Made by a program: the position numbers and the translations under genes. This document shows positions 17,596-27,094 of a stretch of DNA of 64,000 nucleotides, piece by piece. The stretch comes from Agaribacter marinus. Lineage in GTDB: Bacteria > Pseudomonadota > Gammaproteobacteria > Enterobacterales > Alteromonadaceae. Under the pieces are notes generated by a model, which saw nothing but the letters and a program-made list of their open reading frames with translations, did not search any database and was not told the origin of the DNA. Position 1 is the first letter of the stretch; each line of letters starts with the position of its first letter. The stretch is taken from contig NZ_BSOT01000005.1 of the NCBI RefSeq assembly GCF_030160655.1, positions 1,817,546 through 1,881,545 of the forward strand, in the 5' to 3' direction.

Positions 17596-17707
17596 ATCGA
17601 TTATTAGATAAGATAAAACAGATCTTACTAGAACCTTTTGTTAAAAACCTCTACTATTGGCATCAAATTGTTAACAATTTGATGTTATTTTTAAAATAAT
17701 AATCGAT
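17596..17707. promoter_or_regulatory. Paired inverted 11-mers in the cupin/sugar-porter spacer
   Basis: ATCGATTATTA (17596-17606) and TAATAATCGAT (17697-17707) are perfect inverted copies ~100 bp apart, one near each divergent promoter, and they flank the 24-bp palindrome at 17661. They may be two binding sites for one regulator. Confidence 0.35.
17661..17684. promoter_or_regulatory. 24-bp perfect palindromic operator
   Basis: CATCAAATTG (17661-17670), then TTAA, then CAATTTGATG (17675-17684) is a perfect 24-bp palindrome centred 52 bp upstream of the sugar porter start and within the divergent spacer. The even-length symmetry with a TTAA centre is typical of LacI- or GntR-type sites. The regulator is not adjacent. 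Confidence 0.55.
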
Positions 17708-17724
17708 ATTTTGAGTAATCTGTA

Positions 17725-19305
17725 ATGAATCAACCCCAACGTAATGCCTTGTATTATGCGTTCATTGTTGCACTAGGCGGCTTTATCTTTGGCCTAGATA
17801 TAATGTTAATATCAGGGACACACGAGTACACTACCGCTGAATTTAACCTTACCTCACTTCAACTCGGTAATATTGCTGCTGGCCCTGGTTATGGCGCATT
17901 GATTGCGCTGTTATTTGCAGGTTATTTTAGCGACAAATTTGGCCGTAAAAATACCCTTATCGTGATAGCGTGTTTATATACAGTATCGGCGATTGGTTCT
18001 GCCTTTGCACCTAGCTACTTTTGGCTGTTCATTGCCCGTTTAATTGGCGGCTTGGCGTTTACATCATTAAGTTTAGCCAGTATCTATATTGGTGAAATTG
18101 CCCCCGCTAGAATGCGCGGTAAACTTGTAAGTATGAACCAATTAAATATCGTTATTGGTATTTTTGTTGCAACATTAATCAACTACTTTTTAGTGAATAC
18201 TGCGCAAGATGCACCCGCTTGGGCACAAGCAATATTGCTTGACGAAGAGCACGTATGGCGTTGGATGTTAGGCATAGAAATCATTCCTGCGGCAATATGG
18301 GTAGTATTGTTGTTCATGATCCCTAAAAGCCCTCACTGGTTGATGTTAAATGGTAAACAACAAGAAGCCGAATCTGTGATGGAAACGATTCGAGAGCCAG
18401 AAGAAGCTATTCAAGAAATAAGAGACATTAAAACAAGCCTGAACGAAACCGATCACACGCCATCAATGATACAGCAGGCTCAACTTATCTTTAGCAAGCC
18501 AATGCGAATAGCGCTACTTATTGGTGTATTCATGGCCTTGGTGCAACCACTCACTGGCATGAACGCAATGCTTGCCTTCCAGCCAATGATATTCCAACAA
18601 GTTGGTGGTGATAGTTCGCCATTTGCGCAATCGGTTGTCGTAAACCTTGTAGGTATCTCCTTTACCGTATTGGCGATGTTACTTATCGATAAATTAGGTC
18701 GTCGCTTTATCTTATTAGGTGGGCTAAGCGTCGGTGCAATTGCCATGGCTATCGTCGCGTTTGCCTTTTTCAACGCGGTATACGTGATCACGCCTGAAAC
18801 ATTAAGCGCAATGGGTGTTTCAGCATCAGACGCGATGAAGTTTGCACCCATTCTAAACACCGAATTCTTTAGTGACGTAGCGATTAGAGAAGCGGTATTA
18901 GGCACCGTCGGTGAAGATTTATACAATAGTGTGGCCGGCAATCTGATCATCTCAACAGCCAGTATGAACGGTACCTTGGTTTTCATCGGTATCGTCACTT
19001 TTGTATGTGCATACAACTTCTCTATTGGGCCAATTCTTTGGATATTATTCTCAGAGGTATTCCCAACAAAAGTGCGTGCATTAGCCATTACTGGCTGCGC
19101 ATTCATAACCTCAGTGTTTGGCGGTGTCGTTGTACCTACTTTCTTCCCGTGGCAACTAGAAAACATGGGAGCGGCGATTACCTTCACTATATATGGTTCA
19201 ATGTGCGTTATTGGCTTAGTTGCCATGGCAAGCGTACTGCCTGAAACAAAAGGTAAGTCGATTGAAGAAATCGAAGAAGCATTAAAAGCAAAAAGCCTCA
19301 GTTAA
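17725..19305 (+). CDS. Sugar porter family MFS transporter
   Basis: 526 aa inner-membrane symporter with the sugar-porter signatures. FGLDIMLISGT is in TM1, FSDKFGRKNTL is the loop 2-3 motif, RLIGGLAFTSLSLASIYIGEIAPARMRGK is the PESPR-type region, DKLGRR is in loop 8-9, and PETKGKSIEEIEE is at the C-terminus. Twelve helices are expected. A hydrophilic periplasmic insert of ~45 residues around 355-400 is larger than in XylE-like proteins. The nearby cupin and palindrome suggest a sugar-induced pair, but the substrate cannot be read from sequence. The start ATG has only a weak ribosome site. Confidence 0.88.
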   Translation: MNQPQRNALYYAFIVALGGFIFGLDIMLISGTHEYTTAEFNLTSLQLGNIAAGPGYGALIALLFAGYFSDKFGRKNTLIVIACLYTVSAIGSAFAPSYFWLFIARLIGGLAFTSLSLASIYIGEIAPARMRGKLVSMNQLNIVIGIFVATLINYFLVNTAQDAPAWAQAILLDEEHVWRWMLGIEIIPAAIWVVLLFMIPKSPHWLMLNGKQQEAESVMETIREPEEAIQEIRDIKTSLNETDHTPSMIQQAQLIFSKPMRIALLIGVFMALVQPLTGMNAMLAFQPMIFQQVGGDSSPFAQSVVVNLVGISFTVLAMLLIDKLGRRFILLGGLSVGAIAMAIVAFAFFNAVYVITPETLSAMGVSASDAMKFAPILNTEFFSDVAIREAVLGTVGEDLYNSVAGNLIISTASMNGTLVFIGIVTFVCAYNFSIGPILWILFSEVFPTKVRALAITGCAFITSVFGGVVVPTFFPWQLENMGAAITFTIYGSMCVIGLVAMASVLPETKGKSIEEIEEALKAKSLS

Positions 19306-19335
19306 TAAGGCTTCTTTATCTTTGCTTATCGTTGC

Positions 19336-19363
19336 AAAAGGGCACTAAACGGTGCCCTTTTTT
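19336..19363. terminator. Bidirectional terminator between sugar porter and S41 peptidase
   Basis: AAAAGGGCAC (19336-19345) and GTGCCCTTTT (19352-19361) form a perfect 10-bp stem with a 6-nt loop. T-runs occur on both strands. It serves the two convergent genes. Confidence 0.88.
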
Positions 19364-19367
19364 GATC

Positions 19368-20372
19368 TTAATTAAGCTGTGACAAACGTGCATTGGCCAA
19401 ATCGATGGCCTCGCTCAATGCACGATCGTTTTTCACCAAGACGTCCGGCTGCACGCCAACACCTTGCCAGTTTGATTTGGTAATAGGGTTAATTGAGCGA
19501 GCCTCTGCTAAAGATAAAAAGAACTCGTGATCAACCTCATGATATTCAAAAGGGTGCGCCCCACCACCGGTTACTTCACCGACAATGGTGGCACGCTTTA
19601 AGGCTTGTAAATCATACGCGAAGGCTTCAGCAGCCGAAAAAGTGCGTTTTGAGGTCAAAATGTAAAGTGGCTTTTTACCGCCAAAACGACGTTTAGGCAG
19701 TTTGTTTGGCGTTTTGTGTGTTGTTAACGTATCACTAGGGCGGTGATATATGTTACTCAACGGTAGTGATGTTTCATCGAATAAATATCCCATCATGATG
19801 TGGCCAAGTTCTCCCATGCCTCCCCCATTGTTCCGTAAATCGAAAATCAAGGCGTCAAATTGTGCACACAATGTCATTGCCGCATGCGCTAAGTCTTCAG
19901 CCATATTAGGGGGAGCAAATACCGTCAAATCAATATATCCGATATTGTTATTAAGCCGCTGAATACCGTTAAAACCGTGATTAATATGGGCACCGTAATA
20001 CTTCTCCATTTCACTTTCTATGTAGTCAGATTTTTCTGACGCAACATCCCTGCTACGTTCTTCCCTTAACGCGTTCGGCTTATATTCCAAAAATAAATGA
20101 CCATCCTTTGTTTGTTCCATCAGAAACGTCGACATATGTTCTGCTAGTGCTTGCTTACTAGTAATAGACTGAAACTTCCCCTCTAATAACTGTCGCCTCA
20201 GCACGTTTGCCACTTCGCTGCCTTGTGATAAATACACGTAGCGTCGCTCCATCAGATCGGCAACCCCCTCAACAACGGCACGCTTTTGAGTCACAGAAAT
20301 GTCGCCTTGTGCCGCATGGGTTGAAAAAATTACAACACTCACCAGCCAAAAAAATATTGTTATGCTTTTCAT
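19368..20372 (-). CDS. Exported S41-family peptidase
   Basis: 334 aa with a signal peptide (MKSITIFFWLVSVVIFSTHA). The N-terminal helical part resembles the tail-specific/IRBP-like cap. The S41 core follows: IGYIDLTVFAPP, ALIFDLRNNGGGMGELGHIMMGYLF, the nucleophile region TSKRTFSAAEAFAYDLQ with Ser in TFSAAE, and GEVTGGGAHP. No PDZ domain is apparent, as in the IRBP-type subgroup. Its start codon overlaps the stop of the upstream MarR gene (ATGA), so the two are translationally coupled. It may process a periplasmic peptide. The substrate is unknown. Confidence 0.82.
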   Translation of the reverse strand: MKSITIFFWLVSVVIFSTHAAQGDISVTQKRAVVEGVADLMERRYVYLSQGSEVANVLRRQLLEGKFQSITSKQALAEHMSTFLMEQTKDGHLFLEYKPNALREERSRDVASEKSDYIESEMEKYYGAHINHGFNGIQRLNNNIGYIDLTVFAPPNMAEDLAHAAMTLCAQFDALIFDLRNNGGGMGELGHIMMGYLFDETSLPLSNIYHRPSDTLTTHKTPNKLPKRRFGGKKPLYILTSKRTFSAAEAFAYDLQALKRATIVGEVTGGGAHPFEYHEVDHEFFLSLAEARSINPITKSNWQGVGVQPDVLVKNDRALSEAIDLANARLSQLN

Positions 20373-20821
20373 TTCTCTAACCCCTTATTTATCCTTGAAT
20401 AAAAACTATTGTCTTCTAGCAATTCACCGGCTTTTAAAATGCTCGAAAAAAGTGAATTGTCTAAATCATTGTCTAAAGACGTAGCTGCTTTTGCCACTGC
20501 CAACCAAATACGTTCTAATTGACCTAACTCACTTTGCATCAATGCGCTTAAACTAATTAGTTTCTCACGCCTATCATCACCTGAAATTGATGCTAGCCAA
20601 CCGTCTCGTTTCATTGCTGCTACCGTTTGGCTCACTGCTGAATGACTAACACCCGTTTTCTCAGCTAGCCGCTTAATTGACATAGCGCCGTCTTCGAGCA
20701 AGGCTGTCGCTATCGGAAAATAGCGAGGTTTAAATGGTATGCCTTGATCCCGATATACCTGTTCGACGGCTAAATCTAGTTGTTCACTGAGTGAACGAAG
20801 TAAGGTGCCTAAATTTTTCAT
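20369..20821 (-). CDS. MarR-family winged-helix regulator
   Basis: 150 aa. The helix-turn-helix is MSIKRLAEKTGVSHSAVSQTVAAMKRDGWL, followed by the wing SGDDRREKLISLSALM, the canonical MarR pattern (D..R.....LT). It overlaps the S41 peptidase gene by 4 bp and probably controls that operon and itself through the two 19-bp repeats just upstream of its start. The effector is unknown. Confidence 0.85.
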   Translation of the reverse strand: MKNLGTLLRSLSEQLDLAVEQVYRDQGIPFKPRYFPIATALLEDGAMSIKRLAEKTGVSHSAVSQTVAAMKRDGWLASISGDDRREKLISLSALMQSELGQLERIWLAVAKAATSLDNDLDNSLFSSILKAGELLEDNSFYSRINKGLEK

Positions 20822-20829
20822 TTTTAATT

Positions 20830-20877
20830 ATATAAGCGCTGTTATATTTATACTTAATATATAAGCCCTGTTACATT
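20830..20877. promoter_or_regulatory. Two 19-bp MarR-type operator repeats
   Basis: ATATAAGCGCTGTTATATT (20830-20848) and ATATAAGCCCTGTTACATT (20859-20877) differ at two positions and start 29 bp apart. Each has a TATAA/TTA(T/C)A inverted core. They are 9-56 bp upstream of the marR start, a typical autorepressor layout. The rest of the spacer up to 21132 shows no gene. Confidence 0.55.
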
Positions 20878-21132
20878 AGGTCAAGGATTATGTTTTACTA
20901 ACCCAATTATTGTTGACAACAATAATTTATCCTTATATTTATCATATAGTTAAATCCATTTTGGCAGTAAAAAATATTAACCACTAACTTTTCTTCTTAA
21001 TTTTCACTTTGCACTTATGAATTATAGTATTCATATTTAATATACAATTTATTGAACTAGAGTTTACAAGTCCCTCGTTGTTTGGGTGACATAGTGGTTG
21101 TAAATCGTTTTAAAAAATAAAGGAAATTTAGA

Positions 21133-21462
21133 ATGAAATTAATCAAATCTACAGTGTCATGCAGTTTAATCATCACTGCAGCAGTAATCTCCGCCCCCGT
21201 CTCTGCGTATTCTTCAGACATTTTTAATAACCCTACCAGTGTGTATGGACTATCAATTAGCGCAGGCGGTGCACATCAGTGGTGCGTTGACAAAGGGTAT
21301 ACCTATGGCAGTGTTACCAGTTATGTAATGCGCGATATGTCGTTTGGGGGAAGCGGACCGTACGCCAAATATAGCTATCAGTATGGATGGGAAGCAGCGT
21401 ATGCACCGCCATCTAATCCTATGGTAGCAATTGCGAAGATTGTCGAATGTATTAATGTTTAG
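21133..21462 (+). CDS. Small exported protein of unknown function
   Basis: 109 aa. There is a clear signal peptide (MKLIKSTVSCSLIITAAVISAPVSA) and AAAGGAAATTTAG upstream of the ATG. The mature ~84 residues are rich in Gly, Ser and Tyr (SVYGLSISAGGAHQWC, SFGGSGPYAKYSYQYGWEAAYAP) and contain two cysteines (WCVDKGY and VECINV) that could form a disulfide. I recognise no family. The hairpin CCTTGGGG/CCCCAAGG (21477-21508) follows the stop without a T-run and may end the transcript. It is a lone gene between the MarR and LysR loci. Confidence 0.6.
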   Translation: MKLIKSTVSCSLIITAAVISAPVSAYSSDIFNNPTSVYGLSISAGGAHQWCVDKGYTYGSVTSYVMRDMSFGGSGPYAKYSYQYGWEAAYAPPSNPMVAIAKIVECINV

Positions 21463-21552
21463 CAATATATAAATAGCCTTGGGGTTAGGTAAATATCTAT
21501 CCCCAAGGATACGTCGCTCAACTAGTTAATTGGCCTCACACAACACGTATAT

Positions 21553-21592
21553 TATCAACCTGATGTTAGTACTATCAACCTGACGTTAGTAC
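21553..21592. repeat. Tandem 20-bp duplication
   Basis: TATCAACCTGATGTTAGTAC (21553-21572) is followed immediately by a copy with one change (21573-21592). It lies just beyond the stop codon of the LysR gene. A simple local duplication is likely. Confidence 0.8.
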
Positions 21593-21597
21593 TTTGA

Positions 21598-22533
21598 TTA
21601 ACACAGACATTCTTTAAGCTTTTTGTAATGGTTTATTGCATGTTCTTTTATGATTTGATTTACATGCGTTCTCAACCAAGTCAAGCCACCATCATTTTGT
21701 TGGCGTTTATGCCAATAGCTTGTGACATGGTCCCCCGTTATCTTTAGTGGCGGACAGGTAACCGCAATTCGTTTGCTAAAAATCGCTTCTTCAAGCGCAG
21801 TAGGCGGTACTACAGCGATAAGATTACTGGTTTCTATGATACTCGGAATAGCTGAAAAATGATTTACTGACATCGCTATACGACGCTTCAAGCCTTGTTG
21901 AGCCAATACCTGATCGGTATATCCGACGGTATCGCCAGAAAGCGATACAAGCAAATGCGGCGCGTCAGTAAACTCTTTTATTGTCAGTTGTTTTTTTGCC
22001 AACGGATGCCCATGTCGCATAATGCAAACGAACTCTGGTTGAAACAAAAATTCACTATGAATGACACTAGTGATCGGAATTCCAGCGCCAATGACTAAAT
22101 CTACTTCTGCATCAATTAGTACTTTTTCGCCATTGTCGATAGTATACGGCACTGCGTGAATATTCACTAAGGGGGCTTCTGTTTCTATGATTTTTCTTAA
22201 TTTATACCACGCAATATCAACCACGGCACTGGGAATAGCTAAACGAAAGGCGCGTGTCGACGTTAGCGGATCAAAAGCATTGGGCTCTACAGCATCGCCT
22301 AGCATTTGCAATGGTTCTTTAATTTGAGACCAAAGATTCCGTGCAAACAAAGTCGGTTGTATTTGGCGTCCATCCTTAACAAATAACTCATCTTTCCATA
22401 CAAGTCTCATCCTAGACACTGCGTTTGAAACCGCGGGCTGAGTCATTGCTAAACGCTCTGCCGCTCTGGTGATAGAACCTTCGGTCATAATTGCGTCAAA
22501 CGTTACTAATAAGTTTAACTCTTGTGTTTTCAT
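21598..22533 (-). CDS. LysR-family regulator divergent from the RND operon
   Basis: 311 aa. The winged HTH is at the N-terminus (LNLLVTFDAIMTEGSITRAAERLAMTQPAVSNAVSRMR), followed by a substrate-binding domain of the PBP2 NodD/LeuO-like class (FRLAIPSAVVDIAWYKLRKII, VDLVIGAGIPI). It starts 126 bp from the divergent efflux operon and probably controls it. The spacer contains a TGATGCATCA palindrome (22563-22572). The inducer is unknown. Confidence 0.87.
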   Translation of the reverse strand: MKTQELNLLVTFDAIMTEGSITRAAERLAMTQPAVSNAVSRMRLVWKDELFVKDGRQIQPTLFARNLWSQIKEPLQMLGDAVEPNAFDPLTSTRAFRLAIPSAVVDIAWYKLRKIIETEAPLVNIHAVPYTIDNGEKVLIDAEVDLVIGAGIPITSVIHSEFLFQPEFVCIMRHGHPLAKKQLTIKEFTDAPHLLVSLSGDTVGYTDQVLAQQGLKRRIAMSVNHFSAIPSIIETSNLIAVVPPTALEEAIFSKRIAVTCPPLKITGDHVTSYWHKRQQNDGGLTWLRTHVNQIIKEHAINHYKKLKECLC

Positions 22534-22659
22534 TTACTCGCCCCTCAATTCATTCAATAAAATGATGCATCACATACAATTATATAATTATTATTATATT
22601 AAACTAGCCGCCATACTTCGCTTAGTCAAATGAAAAAAATTTTGTTGAGGAGCAAAGTT

Positions 22660-23913
22660 ATGAAACTAACAACGACGATAAAAGGCTCTCTAGTCGCACT
22701 GATTGCTGCAGCAATCAGTGCTTGTGGTACTGGGGAAACAAATGAAAGTACTCAAATAAGTCAGGTACAAGCACCGCAAGTTACCGTTGCCCAAGTCGTA
22801 AATGAACGTCTGACAGAATGGGATACATTTACTGGCCGCTTGGAAGCACCTGAGACCGTAAATTTACGTCCTCGTGTCTCGGGTTATATAGACCAAATTA
22901 CCTTTGAAGAAGGCGCATATGTTGAAGCTGGCCAAACCCTAATTTTAATTGATGACCGCCCGTTTAAGGCCGAAGTGAAGCGCTTTGAAGCGTCACTTGC
23001 ATCCGCTCATGCGCAACTTAGACTTGCGACATCAGAATTTGAACGCGCGTCTAACTTAATTACACAAAAGGCCATTTCGGCTGAGTTGCTTGATAGCCGT
23101 GCGGCGCAGTTAGCCAACGCAAAAGCGCAAGTTGCTTCTGTTAGCGCCTCGCTAGAACTTGCGCAACTACAACTAAGTTATACGCGTATTGACGCACCGA
23201 TTTCTGGCAGAGTATCAAATGCGCTGGTCACAAAAGGAAATTACGTAAATGCAGGCCAATCCACATTAACTACCTTAGTGTCTACTGAAAAAGTATATGC
23301 ATATTTTGATGCCGATGAGCAAACCTATTTAAACTATGTAAAACTCAGTTGTGAAGGCAGTCGCCCAAGCTCTCGAACGCATGAGAATCCCGTAGTAATG
23401 AGCTTAGCTAATGAAAATGACTTTCCGCATCAAGGCTACATTGATTTTGTTGATAATCAGTTAAACCCAAGATCAGGCACTATTCGCGGACGAGCAGTAT
23501 TCGACAATAGCAATGACACATTTATTCCTGGTTTATTTGCACGCATTAAATTGATCGGCAGTGCAACCTATGAAGGCATATTGATAGACGATAAAGCCAT
23601 TGGCACCGATTTAAACAACAAGTTTGTCTTAGTATTAAATGACCAAAATACTGTTGAATATCGCGCTGTCACTTTAGGTGAAAAAGTTAACGGCCTTCGC
23701 ATCATTAAATCTGGCCTACAGCCTAAAGAATACATTGTCGTCAATGGCTTGCAGCGCGTTCGTCCTGGCACGCCAGTGACTCCTCGCAAAGTAGACATGG
23801 CGTCAAAAGCAACAATCACTGCACTTAAACATACTCAACACACAATAGATGAGAGCTTCAAGCGGGCGGCTTTATCTAAAATGCATAACAGCACTGAAGT
23901 GGTAGGAGGGTAG
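22660..23913 (+). CDS. RND efflux periplasmic adaptor (membrane fusion lipoprotein)
   Basis: 417 aa from the ATG at 22660, chosen because GAGGAG lies 8 nt upstream. It gives a lipoprotein signal (LIAAAISAC) with the lipidated Cys near residue 22. The AcrA/MexA pattern follows: beta-barrel and lipoyl halves (ETVNLRPRVSGYIDQITFEEGAYVEAGQTLILIDDRPF), an alpha-hairpin (~95-160), then LSYTRIDAPISGRVSNALVTKGNYV. It links the inner-membrane pump 1 bp downstream to the outer-membrane channel. First gene of a three-gene efflux operon. Confidence 0.93.
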   Translation: MKLTTTIKGSLVALIAAAISACGTGETNESTQISQVQAPQVTVAQVVNERLTEWDTFTGRLEAPETVNLRPRVSGYIDQITFEEGAYVEAGQTLILIDDRPFKAEVKRFEASLASAHAQLRLATSEFERASNLITQKAISAELLDSRAAQLANAKAQVASVSASLELAQLQLSYTRIDAPISGRVSNALVTKGNYVNAGQSTLTTLVSTEKVYAYFDADEQTYLNYVKLSCEGSRPSSRTHENPVVMSLANENDFPHQGYIDFVDNQLNPRSGTIRGRAVFDNSNDTFIPGLFARIKLIGSATYEGILIDDKAIGTDLNNKFVLVLNDQNTVEYRAVTLGEKVNGLRIIKSGLQPKEYIVVNGLQRVRPGTPVTPRKVDMASKATITALKHTQHTIDESFKRAALSKMHNSTEVVGG

Positions 23914-23914
23914 C

Positions 23915-26900
23915 ATGAACTTCTCTCACTTTTTTATTAAACGCCCAATTTTTGCTGGCGTACTTTCGTTAATGATTTTCATCGCGGGTTTACTCGCCTT
24001 AGGGAAATTACCCATTACCGAATATCCAAATGTTGTGCCGCCAACGGTTGTTGTAACTGCAAATTACCCCGGCGCAAACCCTAAAGTCATCGCTGATACG
24101 GTTGCATCACCGCTTGAACAAGAGATCAATGGAGTTGAAGACATGCTATATATGTCCTCACAGGCCACGGGGGATGGCCGCATGACCCTAACCTTGACCT
24201 TTGCGATTGGCACCGACCCCGATCAAGCCACGACATTGGTTCAAAACCGCGTCAATCGAGCCTTGCCCAGGCTGCCGCAAGAAGTGCAGCGCTTGGGTGT
24301 TGTCACCCAAAAATCGTCACCCGACCTTACCATGGTTGTGCATATTACATCGCCAAATGATCAATACGATATGTTGTACCTATCTAACTATGCCCGTTTA
24401 AACGTAAAGGATGAATTAGCTAGAATAGAGGGTGTAGGTGACGTTCGGCTGTTTGGCGCAGGTGAGTTTTCGATGCGCATTTGGCTAAACCCTGAAAAAG
24501 TTGCCGCATTGGGCCTAAACCCAAGTGATATTGCCGCATCAATTCGCGAACAAAATCAACAAGCTGCCGCTGGCGCCTTGGGCGCTCAACCCACCGGCAA
24601 CAACGATTTCCAACTTCTCATAAATGTTAAAGGCCGTTTAACAAGCGAAGAAGAGTTTGAGAACATCATTATTAAGGTTGATGAAAACGGGGCGATTTCA
24701 CGCTTAAAAGATGTTGCCCGGATAGAGTTAGGCTCTAACGCCTATGCGCTTCGCTCACTCTTAGACAACAAACCAGCAGTTGCACTACCTATATTTCAAG
24801 CACCCAATTCAAATGCGATTCAAATCTCTGATGATGTGCGCGCGCGAATGGCAGAGCTAAAAACCTTATTTCCCGCAGGAATCGACTACAGTATTGTTTA
24901 CGACCCAACGGTATTTGTGCGTGGCTCAATTGACGCTGTTATCACCACCCTATTAGAAGCAGTGGCACTGGTGGTATTGGTAGTCGTCTTGTTTCTTCAA
25001 ACATGGCGCGCATCAGTCATTCCTTTGGTGGCAGTACCCGTATCATTGGTAGGTACCTTAGCCGTCATGCACCTATTGGGCTTCTCGCTTAATGCCTTAT
25101 CTTTATTTGGCTTAGTCCTTGCCATCGGTATTGTAGTAGACGATGCAATCGTTGTAGTAGAAAACGTTGAACGTAACATCCATGAAGGCCTAGCACCGGT
25201 TGAGGCAACCCAAAAGGCAATGTCAGAAGTTACCGGCCCTATCATCGCAATTACCTTAGTTTTAATAGCAGTGTTTGTACCTACCGCATTTATGTCAGGA
25301 CTAACAGGTCAATTTTATAAGCAGTTTGCATTAACGATCACAATATCTACGGTTATTTCAGCGATTAATTCTTTAACACTTAGCCCTGCCCTCTCTGCCT
25401 TGCTACTAAAAGGGAAAGATGCACCCAAAGATCGCTTAACGCGCGCTATTGATAAGCTTTTTGGTCGTATAGTCTTCGCCCCTTTCAATCGACTATTTAG
25501 CCGCGCGGCAAACGGTTACCAAAATGGTATTGCTAAACTGGTGCGCATGGGCGGTATTGTCGTCGTGCTATATGTCGGTTTGATGGGATTAACGTATCAC
25601 CAGTTTGAGTCAACACCAAGTGGATATGTGCCAGGACAAGATAAAATGTATCTCGTGTCATTTGCGCAGCTGCCTGACGCCGCTTCATTAGATAGAACAG
25701 AAGGTGTCATGCGCCGTATGTCAGACATTGCACTTGAACACCCCGGCGTTGAATCAGCGGTAGCCTTTCCTGGCTTAAATATTAATGGTTTCACTAATAG
25801 TTCGAGTAGCGGCATTGTATTTGTTACGCTTTCGCCCTTCGATGAGCGTACAAGCGATAAGCTATCTGCAAATGCCATAGCGCAATCTCTTAATCAACAA
25901 TTTGCTAGCATTCAAGATGCATTTATCGCTATTTTTCCACCGCCGCCTGTGCAAGGCTTAGGAACGATAGGTGGTTTTAGATTGCAAATTCAGGATAAAG
26001 GAAATCTAGGCCACGAAGCGTTGTACGGGGTAACTCAACAGGTTATTCAAAAAGCATGGCAAACACCAGAACTCACTGGCGTATTTAGCAGTTATCAGGT
26101 AAACGTGCCGCAAATCGATATTGACCTTGATCGTACCAAAGCAAAATCGCAATCGGTAAATATAGACGACGTGTTTACCACCATGCAAGCATACTTAGGC
26201 TCACTATATGTAAATGACTACAACCAATTTGGCCGTACTTATCAAGTAAATTTGCAAGCAGATGAGCAATTTCGTCAAGAACCTGAACAAATTACAGAAA
26301 TTAAAGTGCGTAATGCTAACGGCGACATGGTGCCAATTGGATCATTCATGCACGTTACCCAAAGTGCGGGCCCCGATCGCGTCATGCACTATAACGGTTA
26401 CACTACCGCAGAAGTCAACGGCGCTCCGGCACCGGGCTTCAGTTCAGGACAAGCCGAAGCCGCAATTACCAAAATATTGGATGAAACACTCCCAATTGGT
26501 ATGAGTTACGAGTGGACCGAGTTAACGTATCAGCAAATTCTTGCGGGAAATGCGTCGTTATTGGTCTTCCCGCTTGTTGTCGTGCTGGTATTTTTAGTAC
26601 TTGCCGCACAGTATGAAAGCCTTTCTTTACCCGTTGCAATTATCTTAATTGTACCAATGACGCTGTTGTCTGCCATGACAGGGGTTATTTTGACAGGCGG
26701 CGACAACAACGTATTCACCCAAATTGGCTTTATCGTATTGGTAGGCCTTGCCATGAAGAACGCCATACTAATTGTCGAATTCGCGAAAGAGCTTGAAGAT
26801 AAAGGCATGAGCGCAATTGAGGCAATAAAAGAAGCTGGTCGTTTACGCTTACGGCCAATACTAATGACCTCCTTTGCCTTCATCATGGGTGTATTGCCAA

Positions 26901-27094
26901 TGGCCATATCATCAGGTGCTGGCTCTGAAATGCGCCAAGCAATGGGAATCGCGGTCTTTTCAGGCATGATAGGCGTCACCATTTTTGGCTTGATTTTAAC
27001 CCCGGTGTTTTACCACATGTTACGTAAAAAGCGAGTAAACAAGCAGTTAAACGCAACGCCTGAACTATCACCCCCTTTGGTAGAGGCAAAATAA
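23915..27094 (+). CDS. RND multidrug efflux permease (HAE1/AcrB-like)
   Basis: 1059 aa, the usual length of the family. MNFSHFFIKRPIFAGVLSLMIFIAGLLALGKLPITEYPNVVPPTVVV is the typical AcrB N-terminus, read as overlapping segments. The proton-relay aspartates are in GIVVDDAIVVVENVERN (TM4), and the conserved TM10-12 region contains IGLVGLAMKNAILIVEFA-like sequence. Twelve helices and two large periplasmic loops are expected. It is driven by proton motive force and works with the flanking adaptor and channel. The drug range cannot be predicted. The stop codon overlaps the next start (TAATG). Confidence 0.94.
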   Translation: MNFSHFFIKRPIFAGVLSLMIFIAGLLALGKLPITEYPNVVPPTVVVTANYPGANPKVIADTVASPLEQEINGVEDMLYMSSQATGDGRMTLTLTFAIGTDPDQATTLVQNRVNRALPRLPQEVQRLGVVTQKSSPDLTMVVHITSPNDQYDMLYLSNYARLNVKDELARIEGVGDVRLFGAGEFSMRIWLNPEKVAALGLNPSDIAASIREQNQQAAAGALGAQPTGNNDFQLLINVKGRLTSEEEFENIIIKVDENGAISRLKDVARIELGSNAYALRSLLDNKPAVALPIFQAPNSNAIQISDDVRARMAELKTLFPAGIDYSIVYDPTVFVRGSIDAVITTLLEAVALVVLVVVLFLQTWRASVIPLVAVPVSLVGTLAVMHLLGFSLNALSLFGLVLAIGIVVDDAIVVVENVERNIHEGLAPVEATQKAMSEVTGPIIAITLVLIAVFVPTAFMSGLTGQFYKQFALTITISTVISAINSLTLSPALSALLLKGKDAPKDRLTRAIDKLFGRIVFAPFNRLFSRAANGYQNGIAKLVRMGGIVVVLYVGLMGLTYHQFESTPSGYVPGQDKMYLVSFAQLPDAASLDRTEGVMRRMSDIALEHPGVESAVAFPGLNINGFTNSSSSGIVFVTLSPFDERTSDKLSANAIAQSLNQQFASIQDAFIAIFPPPPVQGLGTIGGFRLQIQDKGNLGHEALYGVTQQVIQKAWQTPELTGVFSSYQVNVPQIDIDLDRTKAKSQSVNIDDVFTTMQAYLGSLYVNDYNQFGRTYQVNLQADEQFRQEPEQITEIKVRNANGDMVPIGSFMHVTQSAGPDRVMHYNGYTTAEVNGAPAPGFSSGQAEAAITKILDETLPIGMSYEWTELTYQQILAGNASLLVFPLVVVLVFLVLAAQYESLSLPVAIILIVPMTLLSAMTGVILTGGDNNVFTQIGFIVLVGLAMKNAILIVEFAKELEDKGMSAIEAIKEAGRLRLRPILMTSFAFIMGVLPMAISSGAGSEMRQAMGIAVFSGMIGVTIFGLILTPVFYHMLRKKRVNKQLNATPELSPPLVEAK

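Noticed and set aside
18480-19226. 248-codon frame antisense to the sugar porter
   Set aside because: A shadow of the strongly coding transporter frame; no initiation signal or recognisable domain.
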